Below, piece by piece: positions 50,784 through 59,996 of a DNA stretch of 64,000 nucleotides. How positions within the stretch are numbered: the stretch's first letter is position 1; the number at the start of each line of letters is the position of its first letter. The translations under genes were made by a program, and so were the position numbers. Source of the DNA: Arhodomonas aquaeolei DSM 8974 (GTDB lineage Bacteria > Pseudomonadota > Gammaproteobacteria > Nitrococcales > Nitrococcaceae). The DNA lies in contig NZ_KB894801.1 in assembly GCF_000374645.1 (NCBI RefSeq), forward strand, positions 1-64,000. The letters are read 5' to 3'. The notes under the pieces were generated by a model, which saw only the letters and a program-made list of their open reading frames with translations, was not told where the DNA came from and did not search any database.

Positions 50784-51696
50784 AGCTCACCTCGGACTGG
50801 CTGCCCGTGGCGGGCGCCTCGTGGAAGCCCTGCCGGCGGCCCCAGCAGGAGATCATGCGCTGGCTGAGCTTGGCGGCGACCATCTCGGAGACGCAGCTCG
50901 GCTCGGGGACCAGCTCGACAATGTCGCAGCCGCGCAGATCGATGCGCGGGTTGGCGATCAGCGTCTCGACCAGCTCGACGACGTCGTACCAGCCGAGCCC
51001 GCCGGGCTGCGGCGTGCCCACGCCGGGCACCTCCGCCGGACTGAACACGTCCATGTCCACCGTGAGCCATACCGGGCCGTCCAGGCCGGCGAGGCGTTCG
51101 AGCAGCGCCTGCCAGGCGGCCGGACGGTGGAGTGCGCGGTCCCGGTGGCACTCGATGGCGTCGTCGTCGCGCACCCGTGCGGCCTCCTCGTCCATCAGCG
51201 AGCGAACGCCGGCGAGGAGGACGCCGTGCCCGGCCGCGCGGATGTGATGCATCGGGCACGCATGGCTGAGCTCGGTGCCCTCGAAGTGCCGGCGCAGGTC
51301 GGCATGGGCATCCAGGCAGACCACGGTGCCCGGCTCCGGCATGCGTGCCTGCACCAGTGCCGGAGTGATCGAGTGTTCGCCGCCGAGGGCAAGTATCAGC
51401 GGTCCGTCCGGCAACGCGGCCGCCGATCGGGCCAGCCGCCGGTGGTAGTCGACGGCGCGCTCGTAGAGCTGCTTGCCGAGCGGTGGTACCACGCAGATGC
51501 CCATGTGCATGAGCGGTGACCAGTTGCCGTCCTCCTCGAAGTACTCGAGCTGGGCGGTTGCGTCGAGGATCGCCTCGGGGCCGTTACGGGTCCCGGGCTT
51601 GTAGGAGACGGTCTGCTCGTGCGGCACCGGCAGCACGAGGATATCGGCCGTGTCGACCGGGCGGTTCGGGAGGAGCTGGTAACGAAGGTTCGACAT
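50776..51696 (-). CDS. speB: Agmatinase or aminopropylagmatine ureohydrolase
   Basis: 306 residues. Metal ligands lie in LGGEHSIT, LDAHADLR and TVDMDVFSP. It splits agmatine into putrescine and urea, or N1-aminopropylagmatine into spermidine and urea, as in Thermus where speE and speB are also neighbours. It lies 12 nt after speE. It is clearly distinct from the ABC-linked ureohydrolase at 3894, which is longer and has DAHCD and an N-terminal extension. No arginine decarboxylase gene is in the window. Confidence 0.92.
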   Translation of the reverse strand: MSNLRYQLLPNRPVDTADILVLPVPHEQTVSYKPGTRNGPEAILDATAQLEYFEEDGNWSPLMHMGICVVPPLGKQLYERAVDYHRRLARSAAALPDGPLILALGGEHSITPALVQARMPEPGTVVCLDAHADLRRHFEGTELSHACPMHHIRAAGHGVLLAGVRSLMDEEAARVRDDDAIECHRDRALHRPAAWQALLERLAGLDGPVWLTVDMDVFSPAEVPGVGTPQPGGLGWYDVVELVETLIANPRIDLRGCDIVELVPEPSCVSEMVAAKLSQRMISCWGRRQGFHEAPATGSQSEVSYD

Positions 51697-51708
51697 CAGG
51701 TTATATTT

Positions 51709-52581
51709 TCAGGTTGCGGGTTTTTGGAGCTTTTCGTAGATGGAGACCGGCAACGCGAAGGTCGCCGCCAGGCTCGCCGGGCCGGTGGCCGGCAGGGCCA
51801 GCCGGCGGGCGGTGGCGCGCTGCGCGAAGCGCTCCATCGGCAGGGCATCGACATCGGGGAGACGCTCGTCGGAGGCCAGGACGTAGCTCCAGAGGTGGTA
51901 GAAGCTCGGCACCACGATGCCGTAGCTGGAGACGTTGGTGAAGGCGGCGTCGAGCGTCGCGCGCACATGGGCATGGGCCGCGGTGCGGCCGGTGGTCAGC
52001 CCACCGGCCTGGGTCGCGGTGATGGCCCCGGGGTTGAGCCGGCGGCGCAGGCGCTCGTAGAGCTGCCGGCTGTAGAGGGCTGCGGCGGGGTCGTCCGGAT
52101 CGTTGAAGTCGACCAGGTCCCCGATGACGACGTCGAAGCCCTCGCCGGGTTCGTCCAGGAATTCATTGATGTCGCGGCATTGCACGTCGAGCCGCGGGTC
52201 CGCGAATGCGCCGGCGTTCCACCCCGCCAGGTGGGTGCGGCAGAGCTCGACGAACTCGGCATCCATGTCGACCATCACGACCCGGGTGACCCCGGGGTGG
52301 CGCAGCACCTCGCGTGCGGTCGCGCCCTCGCCGCCGCCCATGATCAGGACCCGGCGGGGGTCCGGGTGGACCAGCATCGCGGGATGCACCAGGGCCTCGT
52401 GATAGATCGCCTCGTCCGCCTCGCAGGACTGGATGTCGCCGTCGAGCGCCACGCACACGCCGTGGACCGGCGAACGGAAGAACAGATAGGACTGGAACGT
52501 GGTGCGGCCGGCGGCGATCACCGACTCTGCGGTGTGCTCCACCCAGTCGCCGTCCTCGCTATATTGACCGAAGCTCAGCAT
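51709..52581 (-). CDS. speE: Aminopropyltransferase (spermidine/thermospermine synthase family)
   Basis: 290 residues. The dcSAM site GGGEGATAREVLRH and EAIYHEALVHPAML are family hallmarks. In place of the E. coli ISDCTDP segment it has VIGDLVDFNDPDDPAA, and later ITATQAGG; both resemble the ACL5/thermospermine group. Substrates could be putrescine, agmatine or spermidine. It needs decarboxylated SAM, but no SAM decarboxylase gene is nearby. I chose ATG 52581; TTG 52587 is an alternative. Its start lies inside the end of the GNAT gene (23 nt overlap). Confidence 0.9.
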   Translation of the reverse strand: MLSFGQYSEDGDWVEHTAESVIAAGRTTFQSYLFFRSPVHGVCVALDGDIQSCEADEAIYHEALVHPAMLVHPDPRRVLIMGGGEGATAREVLRHPGVTRVVMVDMDAEFVELCRTHLAGWNAGAFADPRLDVQCRDINEFLDEPGEGFDVVIGDLVDFNDPDDPAAALYSRQLYERLRRRLNPGAITATQAGGLTTGRTAAHAHVRATLDAAFTNVSSYGIVVPSFYHLWSYVLASDERLPDVDALPMERFAQRATARRLALPATGPASLAATFALPVSIYEKLQKPAT

Positions 52582-53185
52582 CCTCAATCCTCACCCTCTC
52601 CGGTATCCGCTCCAGCTGCCCGGTCAGCCGTGGATCCCCGGCCGCCAGACCGTAGCCGTCGATGAAGGCCTGCCGTACCCAGCGGGCGACCGTCGCACCC
52701 GGTATCGCCGTCGCCCACTGCTGGCGTGGGTGGACCATCAGCGCCATCGCCTGGGTGGCCGCCGGATCATCGTAGTGCGGCACGCGGTAGTCCAGCGCCA
52801 GCCGCCGGAAGCCGCAGCGCGCATACAGCCGCGCCGGGCGCGGCTCCGCCTCGACCACTAGCCACGCCCCGGGACCCTCGGTGGCGAACCGCCGGGCCGC
52901 CGCCGTGGCCAGTCGTACGCCGAGCCCCCCGCCGCGCCACCCCGGCGCAATGGCCAGGAACGTCAAGACTGTGCAGCCAAGCCCCGGCGGTACGTCCGCG
53001 ACATAGAATCCGGCGATCCGCCCTTCCGGGTCCGTGAGCCGCTCGCCGCGGTAGCGCCCGGCATCCAGTCGTGCCAGCACCCGGGGCGTGGGCTCGCGCT
53101 CCCACGCCGGGAAGGTCGCCTCGTAGAGCGCCACGAAAGCGTCATCGTGCGGAGCGATCGGTTCCAGGGACGGTTCGGGGGTCAT
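52559..53185 (-). CDS. GNAT-family N-acetyltransferase
   Basis: About 208 residues from ATG 53185. The acetyl-CoA loop is in LAIAPGWRGGGLGVRLA, followed by ARLYARCGFRRL of motif B. The acceptor is unknown. It is the first gene of the operon with speE, speB and the acetylpolyamine hydrolase, so polyamine acetylation is plausible, but a protein or small-molecule acceptor cannot be excluded. The start is uncertain: the frame stays open to 53329, and ATG 53185 has a GGAG only 3 nt upstream. It is divergent from mfd. Confidence 0.8.
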   Translation of the reverse strand: MTPEPSLEPIAPHDDAFVALYEATFPAWEREPTPRVLARLDAGRYRGERLTDPEGRIAGFYVADVPPGLGCTVLTFLAIAPGWRGGGLGVRLATAAARRFATEGPGAWLVVEAEPRPARLYARCGFRRLALDYRVPHYDDPAATQAMALMVHPRQQWATAIPGATVARWVRQAFIDGYGLAAGDPRLTGQLERIPERVRIEDAELRSI

Positions 53186-53388
53186 GGGCTCCGGGTCGGT
53201 CTCGACGAGTGCGTGCCCATCCGCGGGCGACTCCGCCCGGGGACCGGGCGTATGATGCCAGATTCCATCCGCCCCCATAAGGTCCGGCACGGCGTTACGG
53301 CTGGTCTGGTCCGGGCCCATTGAGTACACTCACCGGCCGGTGCCACTCTCGGCAAGCCGCCCAACCGCCAGCGTCCTCGAAGCTCGTC

Positions 53389-56300
53389 ATGGCCACCACC
53401 GACAACGATCCCCTCGTCCCGCGCCTGCCCAAGGGCCCGGGCGACCGTCTCCACTGGTACGACCTGGCCGGTGACAGTGCCGCACTGGCGGTCGTCGCCG
53501 CCGCGCGGCAGCACCCCGAGCCGACCCTCGTGGTGACGGCGACACCACAGCAGGCCCAATCGCTGGAGGCGGCGCTGGGGTTCTTCGCCGGCGGGGAACT
53601 GCCCGTGCGTGTCCTGCCGGACTGGGAGACGCTGCCCTACGACGTCTTTTCCCCGCACCAGGACATCATCTCCCAGCGCCTGCGCGCCCTGCACGGCCTA
53701 CCCTCGATGGGCCGCGGCGTGCTCATCGTGCCGGGGGCGACGCTGATGCAGCGCATCGCGCCGCCGAGCTTCCTGGAGGCCACCACGCTCTTCCTTGCGG
53801 AGGGGGACCGGCTCGCGCTGGAGCCGATGCGCGAGCGCCTGGAGCGGGCGGGCTACCGCTGCGTCTCCGAGGTCATGGAGCACGGCGAGTTCGCGGTGCG
53901 CGGCTCGATACTCGATCTCTTCCCGATGGGCGCGGACAGCCCGCTGCGCGTGGACCTCTTCGACGACGAGATCGAGACCATCCGGCGCTTCGACCCGGAG
54001 TCCCAGCGCAGCAGCGAGCGCGTGCCCGAGGTGGCGCTGCTGCCGGCGCGGGAGTTCCCCACCGGCGAGGAGGGTATCCGGCGCTTCCGGGGCAACTGGC
54101 GCGCCCGTTTCGCCGGCGATCCCACCGACAGTGTGGTCTACCGGGAGGTCAGCGAAGGCCACCTGCCCAACGGCATGGAGTACTACCTGCCGCTGTTCTT
54201 CGAGGAGACCGCGACGCTGTTCGATTACCTCCCCGAGGGCAGCCTCGCGGTCCGGGTGGCCGGACTGGACGAGGCCCTGGACGGCGACTGGGCGCAGATC
54301 GGCGAGCGTTACGAGCAGCGTCGCCACGACCGCGAGCGCCCGCTGCTGACGCCGGAGTCGCTTTACCTGCGCCCGGACGAGCTGCGCGAGCGGCTCAACG
54401 CCCTGCCCCAGGTCTATCTGCACGAGGAGGCGCCGGAGGGGGCGCACGGCGGCAGCATCCGTCACCCGGTGACGGGACTGCCGGACCTGCGCGCCGAGCC
54501 GGCGGCGGCCCGGCCGCTGGCGGCGCTGGAGTCGCTGCTCGCCGATGAGGCGGGGCGCGTGCTGTTCCTCGCCGAGACCGCGGGCCGGCGGGAGCGCCTC
54601 ATGGAGCGCCTGGAGCAGGCCGACCTGCGCGTGCCGGCGGTCGCGGACTGGACGGCGTTCGTGGCCGGAGATGCCCCCCGCGCGATCACCACCGGTCCGC
54701 TGGAGCGCGGCTTCCGCCTGACGGAGGCGGGGATCACCCTGATCCCGGAGGCGGCGCTGTTCGCCGAGCGGGCCAGCCAGCGGCGCCGACGCGAGCGTCC
54801 GGAGCGGGACCCGGACACGATCATCCGCGACCTCACCGATCTCAGTGTCGGTGCGCCGGTGGTCCACGAGGATCACGGCGTCGGCCGCTATATTGGGCTG
54901 CAGACGCTCAACGTCGGTGGCGTGGACACCGAGTTCCTCACCCTGGAGTACGCCGGCGGGGACAAGCTCTACGTCCCGGTGGCCTCGCTGCACCTGGTCT
55001 CGCGCTACACGGGACTGGATACCGAGCACGCCCCGCTCCACCGGCTCGGCAGCGAGCAGTGGGACCGCGCCCGGCGCAAGGCCGCGGAGCGTGCCCGCGA
55101 TGTCGCCGCCGAGCTCCTCGATATCTACGCCCGGCGCGCCGCCCGCGGCGGCCACGCCTATCACTACGATCCGGAGGATTACCGGCGTTTCGCCGAGCAG
55201 TTCCCCTTCGAGGAGACCCCGGACCAGGAGCGCGCGATCGCGTCCGTGGTCAATGACCTCGCCTCGGAGCAGCCGATGGACCGGGTCGTGTGCGGCGATG
55301 TCGGCTTCGGCAAGACCGAGGTCGCGATGCGCGCGGCCTTCATCGGCGTCCAGGAGGGCCACCAGGTGGCGGTGATGGTGCCCACCACCCTCCTCGCCCA
55401 GCAGCACTACCAGAACTTCAGCGATCGTTTCGCCGACTGGCCCGTGCGTGTCGAGCTGCTCTCGCGTTTCCGCTCGAAGAAGGAGCAGAACGCCGTGCTC
55501 GCCGATCTCGCCGCCGGCAAGGTGGACATCGTCATCGGCACCCACAAGCTGCTCCAGTCCTCGGTGAGCTATCACAACCTCGGGCTGGTGATCCTCGACG
55601 AGGAGCACCGCTTCGGCGTGCGCCAGAAGGAGCAGCTCAAGGGCCTGCGCGCCAGCGTCGACGTTCTCACCCTCACCGCGACGCCGATCCCGCGCACCCT
55701 GAACATGGCCCTGTCGGGCATGCGCGACCTGTCCATTATCGCCACGCCACCGGCACGGCGGCTGGCGGTAAAGACCTTCGTCAGCGAGTGGAACGACGCC
55801 CTGATCCAGGAGGCCTGCCTGCGTGAGCTCCACCGCGGCGGCCAGGTCTACTTCCTGCACAACGACGTGGACAGCATCGAGCGCGTGGCACGGGAGCTCA
55901 CGGAGCTGCTGCCGGATGCGCGGGTGCGCATCGCCCACGGCCAGATGCCGGAGCGCGAGCTCGAGCGCGTGATGCTCGACTTCTATCACCAGCGCTTCAA
56001 CATCCTGGTGTGCACCACCATCATCGAGAGCGGTATCGACGTACCCTCGGCGAACACCATCGTCATCAACCGCGCCGACCGCCTCGGCCTTGCCCAGCTC
56101 CATCAGCTCCGCGGCCGCGTCGGGCGTTCCCACCACCGGGCCTATGCCTACCTGCTCGCACCGCCGCGCCGGAGCATGACGGCGGATGCGTCCAAGCGCC
56201 TGGAGGCCATCGCGGCCCACGAGGACCTGGGTATCGGATTCACCCTGGCGAGCCACGACCTCGAGATCCGCGGCGCCGGCGAGCTCCTCGGCGAGGATCA

Positions 56301-56907
56301 GAGCGGGCAGATGCAGGAGGTCGGGTTCTCGCTGTACACGGAGCTGCTCGAGCGCGCGGTGCGCGACATCCGCGCCGGCCGCGAGCCGGCGCTGGACCGG
56401 CCGCTGAACCAGGGTACGGAGGTTGACCTGCGTATTGCTGCCCTGCTGCCGGAGGACTATCTGCCGGACGTGCACACCCGGCTGGTGCAGTACAAGCGCA
56501 TCGCCAACGCCTCGGATACGGAACAGCTCCGCGAGCTGCAGGTGGAGATGATCGACCGCTTCGGCCTGCTGCCGCAGCCGGCGAAGAACCTCTTCCGGGT
56601 GACCGAGCTCAAGCTTGCTGCCGAGGGGCTGGGCATCCAGCGCATCGAGGCCGGTCCGGGCGGTGGCAAGATCGAGTTCGGCGACCGGCCGGCAGTCGAC
56701 CCGGCGGCACTGGTGCGTCTGGTCCAGGAGCAGCCCGCCGTGTATCGTCTGGAGGGTCAGGAGCGGCTGCGCTTCAACCGCGAGACCGAGGACGCGGACA
56801 GCCGCATCCGCGAGGTGGAGGCGCTGCTTCAGACCCTCGGTGCCGGGAAGCCGTCCCCGTCGGACGACAGGGGCGCGGTGGAGCGCCCCGCCCGCGTGGA
56901 GTCGTAA
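53389..56907 (+). CDS. mfd: Transcription-repair coupling factor
   Basis: 1172 residues. An N-terminal UvrB-like region (1-350) with LPDWETLPYD, a CarD-like RNA polymerase-binding module (about 485-550, HEDHGVGRYIGL), a superfamily 2 translocase with Walker A CGDVGFGKTEVAMRA and ILDEEHRFGV, and the C-terminal TRCF domain. It removes stalled RNA polymerase at lesions and recruits UvrA. ATG 53389 is chosen because it begins the conserved part; the frame stays open upstream. Its stop is immediately followed by csiV. Confidence 0.96.
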   Translation: MATTDNDPLVPRLPKGPGDRLHWYDLAGDSAALAVVAAARQHPEPTLVVTATPQQAQSLEAALGFFAGGELPVRVLPDWETLPYDVFSPHQDIISQRLRALHGLPSMGRGVLIVPGATLMQRIAPPSFLEATTLFLAEGDRLALEPMRERLERAGYRCVSEVMEHGEFAVRGSILDLFPMGADSPLRVDLFDDEIETIRRFDPESQRSSERVPEVALLPAREFPTGEEGIRRFRGNWRARFAGDPTDSVVYREVSEGHLPNGMEYYLPLFFEETATLFDYLPEGSLAVRVAGLDEALDGDWAQIGERYEQRRHDRERPLLTPESLYLRPDELRERLNALPQVYLHEEAPEGAHGGSIRHPVTGLPDLRAEPAAARPLAALESLLADEAGRVLFLAETAGRRERLMERLEQADLRVPAVADWTAFVAGDAPRAITTGPLERGFRLTEAGITLIPEAALFAERASQRRRRERPERDPDTIIRDLTDLSVGAPVVHEDHGVGRYIGLQTLNVGGVDTEFLTLEYAGGDKLYVPVASLHLVSRYTGLDTEHAPLHRLGSEQWDRARRKAAERARDVAAELLDIYARRAARGGHAYHYDPEDYRRFAEQFPFEETPDQERAIASVVNDLASEQPMDRVVCGDVGFGKTEVAMRAAFIGVQEGHQVAVMVPTTLLAQQHYQNFSDRFADWPVRVELLSRFRSKKEQNAVLADLAAGKVDIVIGTHKLLQSSVSYHNLGLVILDEEHRFGVRQKEQLKGLRASVDVLTLTATPIPRTLNMALSGMRDLSIIATPPARRLAVKTFVSEWNDALIQEACLRELHRGGQVYFLHNDVDSIERVARELTELLPDARVRIAHGQMPERELERVMLDFYHQRFNILVCTTIIESGIDVPSANTIVINRADRLGLAQLHQLRGRVGRSHHRAYAYLLAPPRRSMTADASKRLEAIAAHEDLGIGFTLASHDLEIRGAGELLGEDQSGQMQEVGFSLYTELLERAVRDIRAGREPALDRPLNQGTEVDLRIAALLPEDYLPDVHTRLVQYKRIANASDTEQLRELQVEMIDRFGLLPQPAKNLFRVTELKLAAEGLGIQRIEAGPGGGKIEFGDRPAVDPAALVRLVQEQPAVYRLEGQERLRFNRETEDADSRIREVEALLQTLGAGKPSPSDDRGAVERPARVES

Positions 56908-56924
56908 TGATCGTGGAGAACGCC

Positions 56925-57518
56925 ATGCCGCGCCGGATCGCCGTCGCCGCGACCGCCGTCGTCCTCGCCCTCAGCGGGCTGGCCGTCAGCGGCGCCGCCC
57001 TCGCCCGGGACTATGCCGTGGAGGTCGTGGTCTTCCGCCAGTGGGAGGCGAGCGGCGCCGACGGCGAGAGCTGGCCGGACGTGCCGCCCGCGCTGCCGCA
57101 GGACGTGCGCGTCTCCCGCCCCGGCGGCGGCCCGTTCCGGCGCCTCGCGGCCAGCGCCTATCAGCTCTCGGGCATCCGTCAGCGCCTGGCGTCCGCGGAC
57201 CAGTACGTGGTGCTCGGTCATTTCGGCTGGATCCAGCCGGATCTCGCCAAGGGGCGGAACCAGTGGGTGGCCGTCGGCGACGGTGTCCCGGCCGGCGAAC
57301 GCATTCCGGAGACACCCGGGCTCTACGGGATGATGCGTGTCTACGTCAGCCGCTACCTCCATGCCCAGGTCGATCTGCGCTACCGCCGCGAGACCGGCGG
57401 TACCGTCTATCCCATGACCCAGAGCCGGCGCATGCGCAGCGACGAGATTCACTACCTCGACCATCCCTTGCTGGGTGTGATCGTCCAGGCGCGGCCCCTG
57501 GGGGACGGTGACGGCTAG
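56925..57518 (+). CDS. csiV: CsiV-family periplasmic protein
   Basis: 197 residues. A signal peptide (about residues 1-27, ending ALA) is followed by YAVEVVVFRQW and ending DHPLLGVIVQARPL, characteristic of CsiV. In Shewanella and Vibrio relatives it interacts with the peptidoglycan-synthesis machinery that uses PBP1a and LpoA. It follows mfd as is usual. ATG 56925 with GGAGA 6 nt upstream is preferred over ATG 56907, which overlaps the mfd stop. Confidence 0.85.
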   Translation: MPRRIAVAATAVVLALSGLAVSGAALARDYAVEVVVFRQWEASGADGESWPDVPPALPQDVRVSRPGGGPFRRLAASAYQLSGIRQRLASADQYVVLGHFGWIQPDLAKGRNQWVAVGDGVPAGERIPETPGLYGMMRVYVSRYLHAQVDLRYRRETGGTVYPMTQSRRMRSDEIHYLDHPLLGVIVQARPLGDGDG

Positions 57519-57597
57519 CGCCGATGCGGCGGCACCCCTACCCGAACCGGTCCCGGTCGGGGGATGCCCGCCGGCGTGAGCCGCGCGTCATCCGACG

Positions 57598-58452
57598 ATG
57601 AAGCCCGCCGCCCGCAGCCGGCTCTACGTGCCCGACTGGCGTCCCGGGGTTCACCTGCTCGACGCGACGGTCAGCGGTCAGCCCTTCGGCCGACACAGTC
57701 ACGATGCCTTCGCTATCGGCGTGATCGAGCACGGTGTCGGCGGCTATCGCAGCCGGGGCACGCGCTACGTCTTCCCCCGGCGGACGCTGTCGCTGATGAA
57801 TCCCGGTCAGCCGCATGACGGCTACGCTGTCGATGGTCGCATGGCATACCGCACGCTGTACGTGGGCGAGCAGGCGCTGGCGGAGATGCTGCCGTCGCGG
57901 CCGCGACGCGGTTTCCCCTCGCCGTATGCCCTGGATACCGGCCGATTCGTCAGCCGGCGTTTCGCGGCGCTCGCGCGGCGTATGGCGCTGCGGGGGCATG
58001 CGGGCTGGCGGCTGGCCGTCGATTCGCTGCTTCTGGACACCCTCGACGGCGTCTTCGTGCGACATGGGCGTGAGACGCCCACGACTCCCGGGCGGGAACC
58101 GGCGGCGGTGCGCCGCGTGCGGGACTACCTGGATACCCTCGCGCGTGATTACGCGGCGGCCGGACGAGCGCGGGAGCCGGAACGGTTGAGCCTGGGCGAC
58201 CTCGCCACGCTCGTGGACCTGCATCCCCACTACCTCCTCGACGTCTTCCGCGAGGCGGTGGGTGTCCCGCCCTACGCCTACTGGCTGCAACGCCGCATCG
58301 GCGAGGCTGTGCCGCTGCTTGCCCGCGGTGATCAGCCCAGCGACGTCGCGCTCCGTCTCGGCTTCTACGATCAGCCGCACTTCGCGCGTTGCTTCCGACG
58401 CATCACCGGCGTGACGCCGGGCAGCGTCGAACCGGTCCGGCAGGTGTCCTGA
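57598..58452 (+). CDS. AraC-family transcriptional regulator
   Basis: 284 residues. N-terminal cupin-like effector domain with HSHDAFAIGVIE and NPGQPHDG, and C-terminal double helix-turn-helix with LGDLATLVDLHPHYLLDVFR and ALRLGFYDQPHFARCFRRI (read in parts). It is followed after 168 nt by a DUF2000 gene in the same direction, which it may control. Effector unknown. Confidence 0.92.
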   Translation: MKPAARSRLYVPDWRPGVHLLDATVSGQPFGRHSHDAFAIGVIEHGVGGYRSRGTRYVFPRRTLSLMNPGQPHDGYAVDGRMAYRTLYVGEQALAEMLPSRPRRGFPSPYALDTGRFVSRRFAALARRMALRGHAGWRLAVDSLLLDTLDGVFVRHGRETPTTPGREPAAVRRVRDYLDTLARDYAAAGRAREPERLSLGDLATLVDLHPHYLLDVFREAVGVPPYAYWLQRRIGEAVPLLARGDQPSDVALRLGFYDQPHFARCFRRITGVTPGSVEPVRQVS

Positions 58453-58620
58453 CCTCACTCCTGCGACCGGGGTGACCGGTAGCCCGTATATCGTGCAATC
58501 CATTCGCCCCGCGACGGGATACGCTCGCCCCGGAATGGTCACGGCCGCCGCCCGTGCCCTGCGCAGGCGTGTCGGTGGCTCGTGTCAACGGCGTGTTCCG
58601 AATAGCGAGGGCAAACAGTC

Positions 58621-59025
58621 ATGAGCACGAAGAGCGTCATTATCGTGGACGGTTCGCTGCCGACCGGACTGAAAGCCAACACCGCGGCAGTGCTGGCCTT
58701 CAGTCTGGGCAAGGCTTGTCCGGAGCTCGTCGGTCCGCCCGTGCGCTGCGTGGACGGCACCGAGCTCCCCGGGATCACGACGACGCCCCTGCCGATCCTC
58801 GAGTCGGCGTCACCGGCGCTGGCGGCCCTCCATGGCGAGGCGGCCGCGGGCGGTCTGACGGTGTTCTGTTTCACGGACTCGGCACTGAATAGCCGGCATT
58901 ACGACGACTACATCGCGACCTGTGCGGAGACGGCGAGCGCGGAAATGACGTTCCACGGCGTCCTCGTTCACGGCCCGAGGAAGGCGGTCAACCGCCTGTG
59001 CGGCGGCTTCCCTCTCCTGCGCTGA
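58621..59025 (+). CDS. DUF2000 family protein
   Basis: 134 residues. VIIVDGSLPTGLKANTAAVL opens the family domain, and GVLVHGPRKAVNRLCGGFPLLR closes it. The DUF2000 fold resembles peptidyl-tRNA hydrolase 2, but the function is unknown. No AGGAGG precedes ATG 58621; the nearest is AGGGCAAACAGTC. It is adjacent to an AraC regulator, a pairing that recurs in genomes. A G+C-rich 96-nt gap follows with no gene. Confidence 0.85.
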   Translation: MSTKSVIIVDGSLPTGLKANTAAVLAFSLGKACPELVGPPVRCVDGTELPGITTTPLPILESASPALAALHGEAAAGGLTVFCFTDSALNSRHYDDYIATCAETASAEMTFHGVLVHGPRKAVNRLCGGFPLLR

Positions 59026-59121
59026 CAAACCGGACGTCGGCGTGCCGCCCCGGATCCGCGTCAGGCGAGCGCGGCCGGCGGGTGTCCGGCGACGCGCTAC
59101 GCGACGGTGCGGTCCGGGCTT

Positions 59122-59745
59122 CTAGGGCATGGCGGGGCGCTCAACGGGCATCAGGCGGTCCACGGCCTCCTGGACGAAGACGAAGGCGGCACGGGCGCCG
59201 GTGACGGCGCGATCCGCCTCCAGCGGTGTCAGTGCGATCGCGTCCAGGGTGGTCTTGAAGTCCCGCCAGTGCGGGGCGCGGCCGTCGGTGTGGGCGGCCA
59301 TGTGCCGGGCGCCGTAGGTCTCGGAAAGCGCCAGCCCCTGACGTGCCTCCCGGAGCAGGACCGCGGCCCCCATGCGCGAGCCCTCGTGGGTGTAGATCCA
59401 GCCCAGGGCCTCGGGGCGGCCGGGGATGGTGACCGCCGCTGCCGCGCGGCGATCCCGCTCCAGGGCGTCCTCCGGGATGCCGAGGTCGATGCAGTCGGCC
59501 TTCACCGCCTCAAGGCGGTCGAGCGCCGCCAGCCCGGGCAGATCGGCCTGCAGCCGTGGATCGCGGTACAGCGGCGCGGTGACGTGGTGCAGCCGGAGCT
59601 GAACGCGCAGGAACCGGCTGTAACGTTGCCGGTCCGCGAACGGGGCGGCGCCGGTGATGCGCCGGTCGAGTGCCTCGTGGACGGCCTGGGTCCCGACCTT
59701 GAGCCGCCGGGACAGCAGGGATTCCGGATAGGCAGCCTCGGGCAT
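59122..59745 (-). CDS. Biliverdin-producing heme oxygenase
   Basis: 207 residues. The proximal heme ligand is H23 in KVGTQAVHEALD, and the distal-helix region shows GWIYTHEGSRMGAAVL. It opens heme to biliverdin, iron and carbon monoxide. No bacteriophytochrome or TonB heme receptor lies in the window, so a role in iron recovery or signalling is not decided. ATG 59745 is chosen; ATG 59766 would add seven residues. Confidence 0.88.
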   Translation of the reverse strand: MPEAAYPESLLSRRLKVGTQAVHEALDRRITGAAPFADRQRYSRFLRVQLRLHHVTAPLYRDPRLQADLPGLAALDRLEAVKADCIDLGIPEDALERDRRAAAAVTIPGRPEALGWIYTHEGSRMGAAVLLREARQGLALSETYGARHMAAHTDGRAPHWRDFKTTLDAIALTPLEADRAVTGARAAFVFVQEAVDRLMPVERPAMP

Positions 59746-59848
59746 GGGTCGGCTTCTCCCCGTCATTGCCGTGGTAGGCATGAACGCCGGCGTGGCGTAA
59801 CCTGCCGCGTCACCCTGACGCAGCACTGGGGTCCCGGACGTACCGTGA

Positions 59849-59874
59849 CCGGCACAGCATGCCACATGTGCCGG
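59849..59874 (-). terminator. Hairpin between the DMT transporter and heme oxygenase genes
   Basis: CCGGCACA (59849-59856) pairs with TGTGCCGG (59867-59874) around a 10-nt loop. It lies about 120 nt past the transporter stop and upstream of the heme oxygenase start on the minus strand. No T run. No other feature is visible in 59746-59996. Confidence 0.4.
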
Positions 59875-59996
59875 GGCTGCCCGTCGATCCGTCCCGGTGG
59901 ATGCGGGCGCGACGGCGACCTGCCCCACCGCCGCGGGCACGACAGGGGGCCTTCCGCCGCAGGGCGGTGCCGTTGCACCGGGATCGGCGTCCGGCC

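Noticed and set aside
53698-56475. A 925-codon open frame on the minus strand inside mfd
   Set aside because: mfd is complete and conserved in the plus frame; the antisense product is low-complexity with no recognisable motif.
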